Below are positions 8,825 through 18,250 of a DNA stretch of 64,000 nt, one piece after another; the first letter of the stretch is position 1, and each line of letters starts with the position of its first letter. The DNA is taken from contig NZ_BMMF01000004.1 of NCBI RefSeq assembly GCF_014645695.1, positions 255,261 through 319,260 of the forward strand, read 5' to 3'. This DNA comes from Salinarimonas ramus (GTDB lineage Bacteria > Pseudomonadota > Alphaproteobacteria > Rhizobiales > Beijerinckiaceae). The notes under the pieces are model-generated. The model saw only the letters and a list, made by a program, of their open reading frames with translations, was not told where the DNA came from and ran no database searches. The position numbers and the translations under genes were made by a program.

Positions 8825-9328
8825 ATGACCAAGATGAACGATCTCGAGCGCGACATCGAGGAGAGCCGCGCTCGTCTCGATCGCACGATCGACAAGCTCC
8901 AGGACCGCATGAACGCGTCCGGCGTGGCCGACGACGTGCTGGGGACCGCGCGCCGCTACGGCTACGGCTCCCAGCTCGACCAGGCGGCGGCGGCGATCCG
9001 CAACAACCCGATCCCGGTCCTGCTGGTCGCGGCCGGCATCGGCTGGCTGGCGCTGTCGATGACCGACGGTTCCAAGCGCCGCAAGGCGCGCGAGGAGCTG
9101 CGCCGAAAGGGGCTGATGGATCGGCCGCCCCGCCGCCACGTCGCGGGCGACCCGACGATCCGCGACACGGACGTCGATCCGCTCTCGCGCGGCCGCACGG
9201 TCCCGCCCGACATGGTCCGCACCGAAGGCGCGGCGCCCATCGGCGCGCCCCCGGTCGACCCGATCACGCCCGCGCGTCCCACGCCCTACGAACCGGTGAC
9301 GGGGACGACGTCGGGAGTGCGCCGCTGA
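8825..9328 (+). CDS. DUF3618 domain-containing protein
   Basis: A 167-residue protein beginning with the DUF3618 pattern DLERDIEESRARLDRTIDKLQDRMN, one membrane helix (IPVLLVAAGIGWLALSM) and a basic, Pro-rich tail. The function is unknown; the family co-occurs with PF07332 holin-like proteins in stress operons. It lies 16 bp downstream of that gene with a GGAAGGGAG ribosome site. Confidence 0.85.
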   Translation: MTKMNDLERDIEESRARLDRTIDKLQDRMNASGVADDVLGTARRYGYGSQLDQAAAAIRNNPIPVLLVAAGIGWLALSMTDGSKRRKAREELRRKGLMDRPPRRHVAGDPTIRDTDVDPLSRGRTVPPDMVRTEGAAPIGAPPVDPITPARPTPYEPVTGTTSGVRR

Positions 9329-9336
9329 GCGCACGA

Positions 9337-9365
9337 CGCGAACCATTCCGGTCCGCGAACCATTC
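9337..9365 (+). repeat. Two 12-bp direct repeats before the fourth stress gene
   Basis: CGCGAACCATTC occurs at 9337-9348 and again at 9354-9365, a 17-bp period. The pair sits 37 bp before the ATG at 9402. It may be a regulator site or a remnant of slippage. Confidence 0.6.
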
Positions 9366-9401
9366 ACGTCGAGGAGAAATCCTCGCGAAAGGAGGCAATC
9401 C

Positions 9402-10283
9402 ATGGCCGAGATCAAGAAGGACGAGAAGCCGATCGGCGCTATCGGCGAGACCCGCACGGATCGCCCGGCCCAGCCGGCGACCGCCGCGAGCCCCGTCTCG
9501 CCCGTCGCTCCCGGCACGACGCCGGGCATGAGCCCGACGCCGATGCCGGCGACGCCCGGCGCCGCCGCGACCCCGCCCTACACGCCGAGCCCGGCTCCCG
9601 CCGCCGGCACCTACGCGCCGCGCCCCACCTACGCGACGCCGCCGGCGGGCGGGCACACGCAGGGCTCGTCGCATTCGACCGACAGCGTGCGTGACCGCGC
9701 CAGCCGCGCCTACGAGGAGACGCGTCACCGCGCCTCGGAGGCCGGCGAGCACGGCCGCGAACGCATGGACGAGGCGCGCGCCCGCGGCGAGGGCTATTAC
9801 GAGGAGGCTCGACGCCGCGGCGGCGAGTACTACGACGAGGCCCGTCGTCGCGGCGAGGGCTACTACGAGCAGGCCCGCCATTACGGCGAGGAATATTACG
9901 ACAGCGCCGTGGAGTACGGCCGCGAGGCGTACGAGGCAGGCCGCGGGGTGATCCGCGAGAACCCGCTCCTCGTCGGCGTTCTCGGCCTCGCCGCCGGTCT
10001 CGCGCTGGGCGCGCTGCTCCCGCGCACGCGTCAGGAGGACCGCTATTACGGCCCCTACGCGGACGACCTGCGTCATCGCGGCTACGACTACGCCCGCGAC
10101 GCGCAGGAGCGCGGCATGGACTATGCCCGCGACGCGATCCATCGCGGTCGGGACGCGGCGCACCACGCCTTCGCCGACGAGGGCGGCCATCCGGTCCACG
10201 AGGACGAGTGGCGCCGCGAGCGCAGCTCGGAAGACGAGGCGGTCCGCCGCACCGGCCCCGGCGGCTATTCCAGCCGCCACTGA
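9402..10283 (+). CDS. Repeat-containing membrane protein with Tyr/Arg-rich amphipathic helix
   Basis: A 293-residue protein of unknown function. Residues 1-90 are Pro/Ala/Thr-rich and probably disordered. Residues about 100-185 contain imperfect 11-12 residue repeats of the form GEGYYEEARRRG, GEYYDEARRRG, GEGYYEQARHYG, predicted as a long amphipathic helix with Tyr pairs on one face. One Gly-zipper membrane helix follows (ENPLLVGVLGLAAGLALGALL), of the type seen at the end of DUF883/ElaB proteins that bind membranes or ribosomes. More Tyr-Asp/Arg repeats (YDYARDAQERGMDYARDAIHR) follow. It is the last gene of the stress set and is followed by a terminator. Confidence 0.65.
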   Translation: MAEIKKDEKPIGAIGETRTDRPAQPATAASPVSPVAPGTTPGMSPTPMPATPGAAATPPYTPSPAPAAGTYAPRPTYATPPAGGHTQGSSHSTDSVRDRASRAYEETRHRASEAGEHGRERMDEARARGEGYYEEARRRGGEYYDEARRRGEGYYEQARHYGEEYYDSAVEYGREAYEAGRGVIRENPLLVGVLGLAAGLALGALLPRTRQEDRYYGPYADDLRHRGYDYARDAQERGMDYARDAIHRGRDAAHHAFADEGGHPVHEDEWRRERSSEDEAVRRTGPGGYSSRH

Positions 10284-10310
10284 GCGGTGACCATGTCGGT
10301 GACAGGAGAG

Positions 10311-10345
10311 GCGGGGCGTCCATCGGGCGCCCCGCTTTTCTTTTC
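10311..10345 (+). terminator. Intrinsic terminator of the stress operon
   Basis: GCGGGGCG (10311-10318) pairs with CGCCCCGC (10328-10335), followed by TTTTCTTTTC. It ends the four-gene unit and separates it from the convergent purine cluster. Confidence 0.88.
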
Positions 10346-10356
10346 GCCGCGTCGCC

Positions 10357-10749
10357 TCAGCCCTCGCCGATGACGCTGACGTGGGCGGCGACGACCTTCC
10401 AGCCGTCGCGCGTGCGCATCCAGGTCTGCATCTGCCGCCCCACCTTGCCCGGAGCGCTCTCACGGTGGAACAGCGTCGCGGCGACCGCCATGTCCCGGCC
10501 GTAGGTCGTGATCTGCGTGCGGGAGAGCGTGCGTGCGAGCCCCGCCGCCGGCCGTGCGAGGCGGAAGGCGCGGATCTCCTCGATGCCGTAGAGGTTCTCG
10601 CCCCCGCCGTAGCGGATCGTGCGCGGGTCGGCGAGGAAGAGCGCGTCGAGCGTCTCGACGTCGTTCGTCACGAGCGCCTCCTCGTAGGCCGCGAACACGC
10701 CCTCCACTTCCGCCTTCACCTCCGGGATGTCGATGGCGAGGTCGCTCAT
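10357..10749 (-). CDS. AtzH/HpxZ-like protein (DUF3225, SnoaL fold)
   Basis: A 130-residue protein of the cone-shaped SnoaL/NTF2 fold (VFAAYEEALVTNDVETLDALF, RYGGGENLYG, QTWMRTRDGWKVVAAHVS). It matches the DUF3225 family: HpxZ of the hpx purine/oxalurate cluster and the AtzH-like partner of AtzE-type amidases. Its exact role is not established. It is the last gene of the long minus-strand cluster, 13 bp after the cyclo-ligase-like gene, alongside AtzG- and AtzE-like genes, which supports the assignment. Confidence 0.82.
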   Translation of the reverse strand: MSDLAIDIPEVKAEVEGVFAAYEEALVTNDVETLDALFLADPRTIRYGGGENLYGIEEIRAFRLARPAAGLARTLSRTQITTYGRDMAVAATLFHRESAPGKVGRQMQTWMRTRDGWKVVAAHVSVIGEG

Positions 10750-10762
10750 GCGCAGGCTCCTC

Positions 10763-11542
10763 TCATGCGGATGCTCCCGTCATGCGATCGCGAAGCGCCG
10801 CGAGGAAGGGGATGTCGGCGAGCTGGTCCGGGCGCACGCGATCCCAGTCGACGCCGGCCGGGCGGGGATCGACGTTGCCCGTGACGATCAGCGCGGCTTC
10901 CGTTGCGACGTAGTCCAGCGGCGAATCGTGCGCCTCGATGGGCACGTCGCCGTCTGCGACCAGCTGGACGGAATGCACCGTCGTCGCTAGAGGCGTGCGC
11001 TCGTCGACGAGGCCGAGCGCGCGGAAGATGCCGGTCTCGAGATCCGCGAAGCCCGCGCCCTTGCCTGTTCGCCCACCGGCGCGGCTCACGGCCACGGAGC
11101 CGACGACGCAGAAATCGAGGGGCTCCACCTCCTCGAAACCGATCCGCTCGCCGTGCAGGAGATAGCCCTCCGACGTCGCGGCGAGCTCGAAGGAGACGCC
11201 CTTCTCCACGAGCCGCGCGGGGTCGATGCGCAGATAGGGGAAGTCCTTCGTGAGGTAGGGCACCGGCGCGTAGAGGATCTTGCCGTCGTAGAGGGCGCGC
11301 AGGCGCACCGGGATCTGCGGCGGGTCGGGATTGCACTTGACCGTGCGCGCCGCCTTCCATTCCGGCGTCTGCGCGAGGCGCCAGGCGGCGACGTCGGCGC
11401 CGACGAAATTGGGGATGTGCGAGACGAGCGGGCCGATGTCCACCTCGTTCTCCTCGAGCCGCGCCCAGGCGGCGGCGCGCACCACGTCCTTGTCCGGGTT
11501 GCGCCCGGCCCAGCGGCCGATGGCGTTCGCGCTCTCGCTCAT
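10763..11542 (-). CDS. 5-formyltetrahydrofolate cyclo-ligase family protein
   Basis: A 259-residue member of the 5-FTHF cyclo-ligase family (methenyl-THF synthetase fold). It has the N-terminal region ARLEENEVDIG, a central ARTVKCNPDPPQIPVRLRAL and the DFCVVGSVAVSRAGGRTGKGAGFADLE block that corresponds to the Mg-ATP site of the family. It is longer than the folate-salvage enzyme (about 190 residues), so it belongs to the divergent long branch. ATGA overlap with the amidase stop couples it to AtzE. A folate role is not obvious in this context; a C1 or ATP-dependent step in purine breakdown is a guess. Confidence 0.75.
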   Translation of the reverse strand: MSESANAIGRWAGRNPDKDVVRAAAWARLEENEVDIGPLVSHIPNFVGADVAAWRLAQTPEWKAARTVKCNPDPPQIPVRLRALYDGKILYAPVPYLTKDFPYLRIDPARLVEKGVSFELAATSEGYLLHGERIGFEEVEPLDFCVVGSVAVSRAGGRTGKGAGFADLETGIFRALGLVDERTPLATTVHSVQLVADGDVPIEAHDSPLDYVATEAALIVTGNVDPRPAGVDWDRVRPDQLADIPFLAALRDRMTGASA

Positions 11543-12936
11543 GACGTGCCCTCCCCGACGGGCGCCGTCGCGACGCCCGCCTGCTCGAGAGCCGCCGCGA
11601 GGCGCAGGGCGACGTCCTCGCGCCAGGGCGGGGCGATGATCTGCACGCCGAGCGGCAGGCGCTCGCCTTCCTCGAAGAGCGGCGCCGCCACGACGGGCAG
11701 GCCGACGAAGGAGATCGGCTGCGTGTAGAGCCCGAGATTGGGCCGCACCGGCATCTCGACGCCCTCGAGCACCATCGTCTCCTGGCCGATACGCGGCGCG
11801 CGGCAGGGCGTGGCCGGCGCGAGGAGCGCGTCGTAGCGCTGGAACACGCGCACGAAGCGCTCGGCCATCAGCCGCCGCAGCTTGTGCGCCCGCACGCCCC
11901 AGGCGCCCGGCAGCATCGCGCCGGCGATCAGGCGCGTGCGCACCGCCGGATCGAAGTCGGGACCGCGCGTGCGCAGGCGCTCGAGATGCAGCGCCGCGCC
12001 CTCCTGCATCGTGACGACGTAGGCGGCGGCGCGCGCCGCCTCGATGTCGGCGATTTCGACGCTCTCGCGCGCGCCGAGCGCCTCCGCCGCGCGAGCGACG
12101 GCGGCGTATGCCTCCGGCCGGCCGCCGCTGGCGAAATAGCCGCCGAGCACGCCGACGCGAAGGCCGTCCACGCCGCGAGGAAGCGCGGGCAGCGTCGGCT
12201 CGACGGGACGGCGGGCGCAGGCCGGGTCGCCCGCGTCGAACCCCTGCATCGCATCGTAGGCCAGCGCGAGGTCCGCGACCGACCGCGCCATCGGCCCCAG
12301 ATGATCGAGGCTCGCGACGAAGGGGAAGGTCCCCGAGCGCGGCAGGCGGCCGTAGGTGGGCTTGAGGCCGAAGGTCCCGCACAGGGCCGAGGGCACGCGG
12401 ATCGAGCCGTTCGTGTCGGAGCCGAGCGCCAGCGGCACGAGGCCGGCGGCGACCGCGGTGCCCGATCCGCCCGACGAGCCGCCGGACATGTGGGCCGGGT
12501 CGTGCGGATTGCGCGAGGCGCCGTCGTGGACGTTCTCACCGGTGAAGTCGTAGGCGTACTCGCCCATGTTCAAGGCGCCGACGAGCACCGCGCCCGCCGC
12601 CTCGAGCCGCGCCACGAGGGTCGCGTCGGCGAGCGCAGGGGAGACGTCGCGGTTGATCTTCGAGCCGGCGCGGGTCGCGAGCCCCTCGACGTCGAAGAGG
12701 TTCTTCACCGCGAAGGGCACGCCCGCGAGCAGGCCCGGATCGGCGCCCGCCGCCACCGCCTCGTCGAGCGCCGCAGCCTTCGCGCGGGCGCGCTCCGCCG
12801 TGACGTCCGTGAAGGCGCCGAGCGAACGCGTCGCCGCGATCGTCGCGAGCGCGGCCTCGACCACATCGCGCGCCCGCGTCTCGCCGGAGCGGACACGAGC
12901 GGCGATGCTGGTCGCAGAGGAGACCTTCGCGATCAT
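11539..12936 (-). CDS. atzE: AtzE/GatA-type amidase (1-carboxybiuret hydrolase-like)
   Basis: A 465-residue amidase-signature enzyme. The Ser-cisSer-Lys triad is visible: K78 (PFAVKN), S154 in SGGSSGGS and nucleophile S178 in DTNGSIR. The closest family I recognise is AtzE, which with the small AtzG subunit hydrolyses 1-carboxybiuret in cyanuric acid, biuret and triuret breakdown. HpxY of the oxalurate pathway is a relative, so the substrate may differ. The AtzG-like gene lies directly upstream with an ATGA overlap, as expected for a heteromeric pair. Confidence 0.85.
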   Translation of the reverse strand: MIAKVSSATSIAARVRSGETRARDVVEAALATIAATRSLGAFTDVTAERARAKAAALDEAVAAGADPGLLAGVPFAVKNLFDVEGLATRAGSKINRDVSPALADATLVARLEAAGAVLVGALNMGEYAYDFTGENVHDGASRNPHDPAHMSGGSSGGSGTAVAAGLVPLALGSDTNGSIRVPSALCGTFGLKPTYGRLPRSGTFPFVASLDHLGPMARSVADLALAYDAMQGFDAGDPACARRPVEPTLPALPRGVDGLRVGVLGGYFASGGRPEAYAAVARAAEALGARESVEIADIEAARAAAYVVTMQEGAALHLERLRTRGPDFDPAVRTRLIAGAMLPGAWGVRAHKLRRLMAERFVRVFQRYDALLAPATPCRAPRIGQETMVLEGVEMPVRPNLGLYTQPISFVGLPVVAAPLFEEGERLPLGVQIIAPPWREDVALRLAAALEQAGVATAPVGEGTS

Positions 12937-13142
12937 GTCACGCCCTCCCCGATCGGAGCTGGCGTGAAGATCGCGGCCGGTTCCTCCGCGTCGGGGATCG
13001 CCACGGCCTCGACGAGGGCATAGAGCCGCGCGGCCGTGGCGAGATGGGTTGCGACGCCCGCGCGATCCTCGTCCGCGATCTCGAGGCCGAGGAGCGGGGC
13101 GAGCGCGTCGATGACGGCGTTCGGGTCGGCGGGATCGCTCAT
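12933..13142 (-). CDS. atzG: AtzG-like small subunit (DUF4089)
   Basis: A 69-residue protein, mostly helical, with the DUF4089 pattern [25 protein letters not shown] followed by an acidic linker ending PAAIFTP. AtzG is the small partner that stabilises AtzE, with an arrangement similar to GatC-GatA. It overlaps both neighbours by 4 bp (ATGA), consistent with stoichiometric production with the amidase. It is easily missed by size-limited annotation. Confidence 0.83.
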   Translation of the reverse strand: MSDPADPNAVIDALAPLLGLEIADEDRAGVATHLATAARLYALVEAVAIPDAEEPAAIFTPAPIGEGVT

Positions 13143-13825
13143 CGCAGCGCCTCGTCCAGGGTTTCTTGCAGCGCCTCCTGCAGCGCCGAGAACGGCGTCG
13201 TCCAGCCGACGATGCCGCCCTGGGCGCGGATCATGGCGAGCGTCGCCGCCTTGAACTCGGGAAAGTAGCTCTCCGTCGCGTCCTCCACGAGGAGGCAGTC
13301 GTAGCCGCGATCGTTGGCCTCGCGCATGGAGGTCTGCACGCAGACCTCCGTCGTCACGCCGGCGAAGACGAGATGGGTGATGCCGCGCGCCTGCAGCGTC
13401 TCGTGCAGCCCCGTCGCCCAGAACATGCCCTTCCCGGGCTTGTCGACGACGATCTCACCGTCGATCGGCGCGAGGTCGGGGATGATCTGGTTGCCCGGCT
13501 CGCCGCGCACCAGCAGGCGCCCCATCGGGCCTACGTCACCGATCTTCAGCGGCGGGTCGCCGCGCAGGCGCTTGGCCGGCGGGCAGTCGGAGAGATCCGG
13601 CAGGTGCGCCTCGCGGGTGTGGACGATCGGCCAGCCTTTGGCGCGAAAGAGCGCGATGAGCCGCGCCACCGTGGGCACGATGGCGAGGAGGCGCGTCACG
13701 TCGTTGCCGAGCGCCTCGCCGAAGCCACCGGGCTCGACGAAGTCGCGCTGCATGTCGATCACGACGAGCGCGGTGGCGCCGGGCGCCAGCGGATAGGGGT
13801 GCGGCTCGGCGGGAACGGGGATCAT
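13139..13825 (-). CDS. Isochorismatase-family cysteine hydrolase, triuret/biuret hydrolase-like (copy A)
   Basis: A 228-residue cysteine hydrolase. The Asp-Lys-Cys triad is D24 (VVIDMQ), K129 (VVDKPGKG) and C162 (TTEVCVQT). It belongs to the RutB/biuret hydrolase/triuret hydrolase group and is clearly paralogous to the second copy at 15411-16088 (shared [30 protein letters not shown]). It probably hydrolyses a terminal amide of a ureido compound and releases ammonia. It differs from copy B in the substrate-side segment 77-103, so the two may act on successive compounds. ATGA overlaps join it to the ABC ATPase and to AtzG. Confidence 0.8.
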   Translation of the reverse strand: MIPVPAEPHPYPLAPGATALVVIDMQRDFVEPGGFGEALGNDVTRLLAIVPTVARLIALFRAKGWPIVHTREAHLPDLSDCPPAKRLRGDPPLKIGDVGPMGRLLVRGEPGNQIIPDLAPIDGEIVVDKPGKGMFWATGLHETLQARGITHLVFAGVTTEVCVQTSMREANDRGYDCLLVEDATESYFPEFKAATLAMIRAQGGIVGWTTPFSALQEALQETLDEALR

Positions 13826-15410
13826 CGCTGCCCTCCGGCCGCCGCATGACCCGCGCCGTGCCCCGCCATGTGCTTGCCGATCGTGTTGCGATCGGTCTCG
13901 CCGACGGGCGCGACGTAGGCGATCTTGCCCTCCGACATCACCGCCACGCGGTCGGCGAGCTCGAGGATCTCGTCGAGGTCCTCGGACACCAGCAGCACCG
14001 CCGCACCCCGGTTGCGCGCCTCCAGGATCTGCGAGCGGATCTCGGAGACGGAGGCGAAGTCGAGCCCGAAGCACGGGTTCGCCACGACGAGCACGTCCAC
14101 GTCGCCGGAGAGCTCCCGGGCGAGGATGGCACGCTGGACGTTGCCGCCCGAGAGATGCTCGATCGGCGTGTCCGGCGAGGGCGTCTTCACGCGGTAGCGC
14201 GCGATGAGGTCGCGCGCCTTCTCGCGCATGGGGCCGGGCGAGAGCCACCAGCCGAGGCTCGCGATGGGCGGGCGGTCGAAGGAGCGGAAGGCGATGTTCT
14301 CGGCCACCGACATGCGCGGCACGGCGGCGTTCTTCAAGGGCTCCTCGGGCAGGCCGAAGACCTTGTACTTGTGGTAGTTCTCCCGCGTCGGCTCGAAGGG
14401 CTCGTCGCGGATGAAGATGCGCCCGTCGGCGAGCGGCCGCTGGCCGGCGAGCGCCTCGACGAGGGCGGACTGCCCGTTGCCCGAGACGCCCGCAATGCCG
14501 ACGATCTCGCCGCCCTTCACCTTGAGGCTGATCTCGGCGAAGGCGCGCGAGCCGTCCGGGTTGTCCGCAAAGAGGCCGGCGAGCTCGAGCACGGTCCCCT
14601 CACCCACCGGCGCGCGGGCGGCGCGCTCGCGGATGGTGGTCTCGCCGATCATGAGGCGCGACATGTCCTCCACGCTCAGCGCGGCCGTCGCCCCGCCGCC
14701 GGCGCGCTTGCCGCGGCGCAGCACCGTGACGTCGTCGGCATAGGCGCTCACCTCGCGGAACTTGTGGGTGATCATCAAGACGGTGAACTCGCCGCGCCGC
14801 GCCATGGCGCCGAGCAGCCCCAGCACCTCGTCCGCCTCGTCCGGCGTGAGCACCGACGTCGGCTCGTCGAGGATGAGGAAGCGCTGGTCGAGGGCGAGGA
14901 GCTTGAGGATCTCGAGCTTCTGCTTCTCGCCCGCGGAGAGGTCGGCCACGGGAATGTCGAGAGGCACCTGGAAGGGCATGCGCGCCATGAACTCGGCGAG
15001 CTTCGCCTTCTCCGCCGCCCAGTCGATGACCGACGGCGCGTCCGCGCGCGCGACGACGAGGTTCTCCGCGGCGGTGAGCGAGGGCACCAGCGTGAAGTGC
15101 TGGTAGACCATGCCGATGCCCGCACCCTGCGCGTCCCGCGGCGAGCGGATCGCGGTCGCCGTCCCGTCGAGCAGCACATCGCCCCGGTCCTGCCGGTAGA
15201 AGCCCATGATGCACTTGACCAGCGTCGACTTGCCCGCGCCGTTCTCGCCGAGCAGCGCGTGGACCGTGCCGGCGGGCACGGCCAGGGAGACGTCGTCCAG
15301 CGCGACGAGCCCGCCGAAGACCTTCGTCATGCCCAGCGCCTCGAGCGAGGGCGCGCGGCGCGGAGCCGTCTCGGCGGGCGGGGCCGCGGGAGCGGGGGCG
15401 GAGAGCGCCG

Positions 15411-15414
<4 letters not shown>
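13822..15414 (-). CDS. BMP-type ABC transporter ATP-binding protein (two NBDs)
   Basis: A 530-residue double ATPase. NBD1 has GENGAGKST and [10 protein letters not shown] with [11 protein letters not shown]2 has the degenerate P-loop [10 protein letters not shown] and [10 protein letters not shown] with a diverged Walker B (LVVANPC). This is the YufO/NupO arrangement that powers import of nucleosides or nucleobases with BMP-type binding proteins. Two permeases and the binding protein are upstream on the same strand, with one cysteine hydrolase gene between ATPase and permeases. Overlaps of ATGA type occur at both ends. Confidence 0.93.
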
Positions 15415-16088
<674 letters not shown>

Positions 16089-16099
16089 GGCGTCCCTCC

Positions 16100-17029
16100 T
16101 CACTTGACGATGGAGAGCTCCCCGGGCGCGTCGCGGCCGGAGAAGCGGGAGCGGGCGGAGGACGCCATGATGAGCAGCGTCAGGATGTAGGGGGCGGCGT
16201 TGAAGAAGTAGAAGCCCTGCGTCACGCCGATTGCCTGCATCGCCGGGCCGATGGCGCCGGCGGCGCCGAAGAGCAGCGCCGCCCATACGCAGCGGATCGG
16301 GTCCCAGCGCGCGAAGATCACGAGCGCCACCGCCATCAGCCCCTGGCCCGACGAGAGTCCCTCGTTCCACGATCCCGGATAGGACAGCGACAGGAACGAC
16401 CCGCCGACGCCCGCGAGGAAGCCGCCCGCGGCGGTGGCGAGGAAGCGCACGAGATCGACGGAGACGCCCATCGCCTTCGCCGCCGGCGCGCTGTCGCCCG
16501 TCGTGCGCACCACGAGCCCCATCCTTGTGTTGCGGAAGAACCACGACATGCCGACCGCTAGCGCGATGCCGACGAAGAAGAGCGGGTTGATGGCGAGCGC
16601 CTGCGCGAGGCTCGGAATGCCGGTCCATTCGCCGAGCGGGATCGCCTCGAGCCGCGGCGCGGAGGGCTGGATGTACGGCTTGCCGAGATAGAAGGCGAGG
16701 CCCGTGCCGAAGGCCATCATGGCGATGCCCACCGCGATGTCGTTCACCCGCGGCAGCTTGCAGACGTAGCCGTGGATCGCACCGAGGAAGAGCCCCGACA
16801 GCCCCGCCGCGAGCACGCCCGTCCAGGGCGAGCCCGTGTGAAAGGAGATCGCGTAGGCGATCATGGCGCCGAGCACGAGGTTGCCCTCGAGCCCGAGATT
16901 GATGCGCCCGGACTTCTCCGTGAGGCATTCGCCGAGCGCCACGAACATGAAGGGCGTCGACACCCGGATGGCGCCGCCGAGCATGGCGACCAGCAGCGTG
17001 AAGAGCGCGGTGTCCGCGAAGGCGTCCAT
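16100..17029 (-). CDS. BMP-type ABC transporter permease
   Basis: A 309-residue integral membrane protein of the BPD_transp_2 family with the recognisable [18 protein letters not shown] segment, corresponding to YufQ/NupQ. It forms half of the inner-membrane channel of the nucleobase/nucleoside-like importer. It starts one base after the stop of the other permease and is followed after 11 bp by the hydrolase of copy B. Confidence 0.93.
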   Translation of the reverse strand: MDAFADTALFTLLVAMLGGAIRVSTPFMFVALGECLTEKSGRINLGLEGNLVLGAMIAYAISFHTGSPWTGVLAAGLSGLFLGAIHGYVCKLPRVNDIAVGIAMMAFGTGLAFYLGKPYIQPSAPRLEAIPLGEWTGIPSLAQALAINPLFFVGIALAVGMSWFFRNTRMGLVVRTTGDSAPAAKAMGVSVDLVRFLATAAGGFLAGVGGSFLSLSYPGSWNEGLSSGQGLMAVALVIFARWDPIRCVWAALLFGAAGAIGPAMQAIGVTQGFYFFNAAPYILTLLIMASSARSRFSGRDAPGELSIVK

Positions 17030-17030
17030 C

Positions 17031-18143
17031 TCAGCGCCCCTCCTCTGCCGGCCGGAAGATCTTGGCGCGTCCGTAGAGCGTCTCGGAGGCGAGCAGCACC
17101 ACGAAGATGATTCCCTGGAGCACGAGCACGCTCGCGTCCGGCAGGTCCATGCGGCGCTGGACGAGCCCGCCCGCCGCCGCGAGCGCGCCGAACAGGATCG
17201 CCACCGGCACCACCGCCAGCGGGTTCTGCCGTGCGAGGAAGGCGACGAGGATGCCCGTGAAGCCGTATCCCGCGACCAGCGCCGCGTTCGCCTGGCCGTG
17301 CACGGCGGCGACCTCGAAGAAGCCGGCGAGCCCGGCGCAGGCCCCCGCTATGGCGGCGCACGCCACGATCAGCGTGCCCACCGGCAGCCCCTGCGCGAGC
17401 GCCGCGCGCGGATTGCCGCCGGTGAGCCGCGCGGCGAAGCCGAAGGTCGTGCGCGACATCAGCACCCACAAGGCGCCCGCGAGCGCGATGCCGACGAGGA
17501 GCCCCCAATGCACGCTCGTGCCGGGAATGTCGCCGATCATCGTCTCGCGTCCGATCGGCAGCGTCGAGGGCCGGTTGGCGGAGCCGGGATCGCGCAGCGC
17601 GCCCTCGACGAAGAAGAACATGATCGCGATGGCGATGTAGGTGAGGAGCAGCGACGAGATCGTCTCGTTGACGCCCCGCGCATGCCTGAGCCACCCGGCG
17701 AGCGCGGTCCAGAGCCCGCCGGCGATCATCGCGGCGCTCGCCATGATCGCGAGCGTCAGGACGGGCGGCGCGCCGCTCGTCACGAGCGGGATCGCGATCG
17801 CGGCCGAGGCGAAGCCGCCGATGACGAGCGCACCCTCCGCGCCGATCATGGTGAGCCCGATCCGCGCGGGGATGGCGAAGGCGAGCCCCGTGAGGATCAG
17901 CGGCGCGGCGCGCTGGAGCGTGTTCTGGAAGGAGAACGCCGTCCCGAAGCCGCCGAGCCAGACGAGCTGGAAGAAGGTGATCGGCGAGGCGCCGATCACG
18001 AGGAGAAAGAGCGAGAACAGGATCGCGGACGCGATCAGCGCCAGCGCCACGATGCACACGACCTCCGCCGCCGGCCCGAGCCTCGGCCCGGCGGCGCGGG
18101 CGCGCGGCGCGGATTTCGGGATTGCGGCGGCGGTTTCGGCCAT
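17031..18143 (-). CDS. BMP-type ABC transporter permease
   Basis: A 370-residue permease with about nine helices, N-terminal cytoplasmic Ala/Pro-rich lead, and the family segment IPARIGLTMIGAEGALVIGG (YufP/NupP type). It pairs with the permease immediately downstream. The start ATG at 18143 is preceded by GGGAGGGATCCGCC. Confidence 0.92.
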   Translation of the reverse strand: MAETAAAIPKSAPRARAAGPRLGPAAEVVCIVALALIASAILFSLFLLVIGASPITFFQLVWLGGFGTAFSFQNTLQRAAPLILTGLAFAIPARIGLTMIGAEGALVIGGFASAAIAIPLVTSGAPPVLTLAIMASAAMIAGGLWTALAGWLRHARGVNETISSLLLTYIAIAIMFFFVEGALRDPGSANRPSTLPIGRETMIGDIPGTSVHWGLLVGIALAGALWVLMSRTTFGFAARLTGGNPRAALAQGLPVGTLIVACAAIAGACAGLAGFFEVAAVHGQANAALVAGYGFTGILVAFLARQNPLAVVPVAILFGALAAAGGLVQRRMDLPDASVLVLQGIIFVVLLASETLYGRAKIFRPAEEGR

Positions 18144-18198
18144 GGCGGATCCCTCCCGGTGGTGACGCTGTCGCTGGACGTCGACGGAGCCCGCGACG

Positions 18199-18227
18199 TC
18201 TCCCCTCTCCACGAGGGAGAGGGGAGA
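18199..18227. repeat. Perfect hairpin between binding-protein and permease genes
   Basis: TCTCCCCTCTCC (18199-18210) and GGAGAGGGGAGA (18216-18227) form a 12-bp stem with an ACGAG loop in the 107-bp gap. In a binding-protein-first transport operon such hairpins usually protect the upstream mRNA and lower permease output. No T-run follows on the minus strand. Confidence 0.7.
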
Positions 18228-18250
18228 AGAGGCGGCAGCGCTCGCCGAAA

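Noticed and set aside
9760-9910. Repeated DNA in the Tyr/Arg-rich gene as a CRISPR-like array
   Set aside because: The repeats are short, imperfect, in frame and encode a regular peptide pattern; there are no spacers or cas genes.
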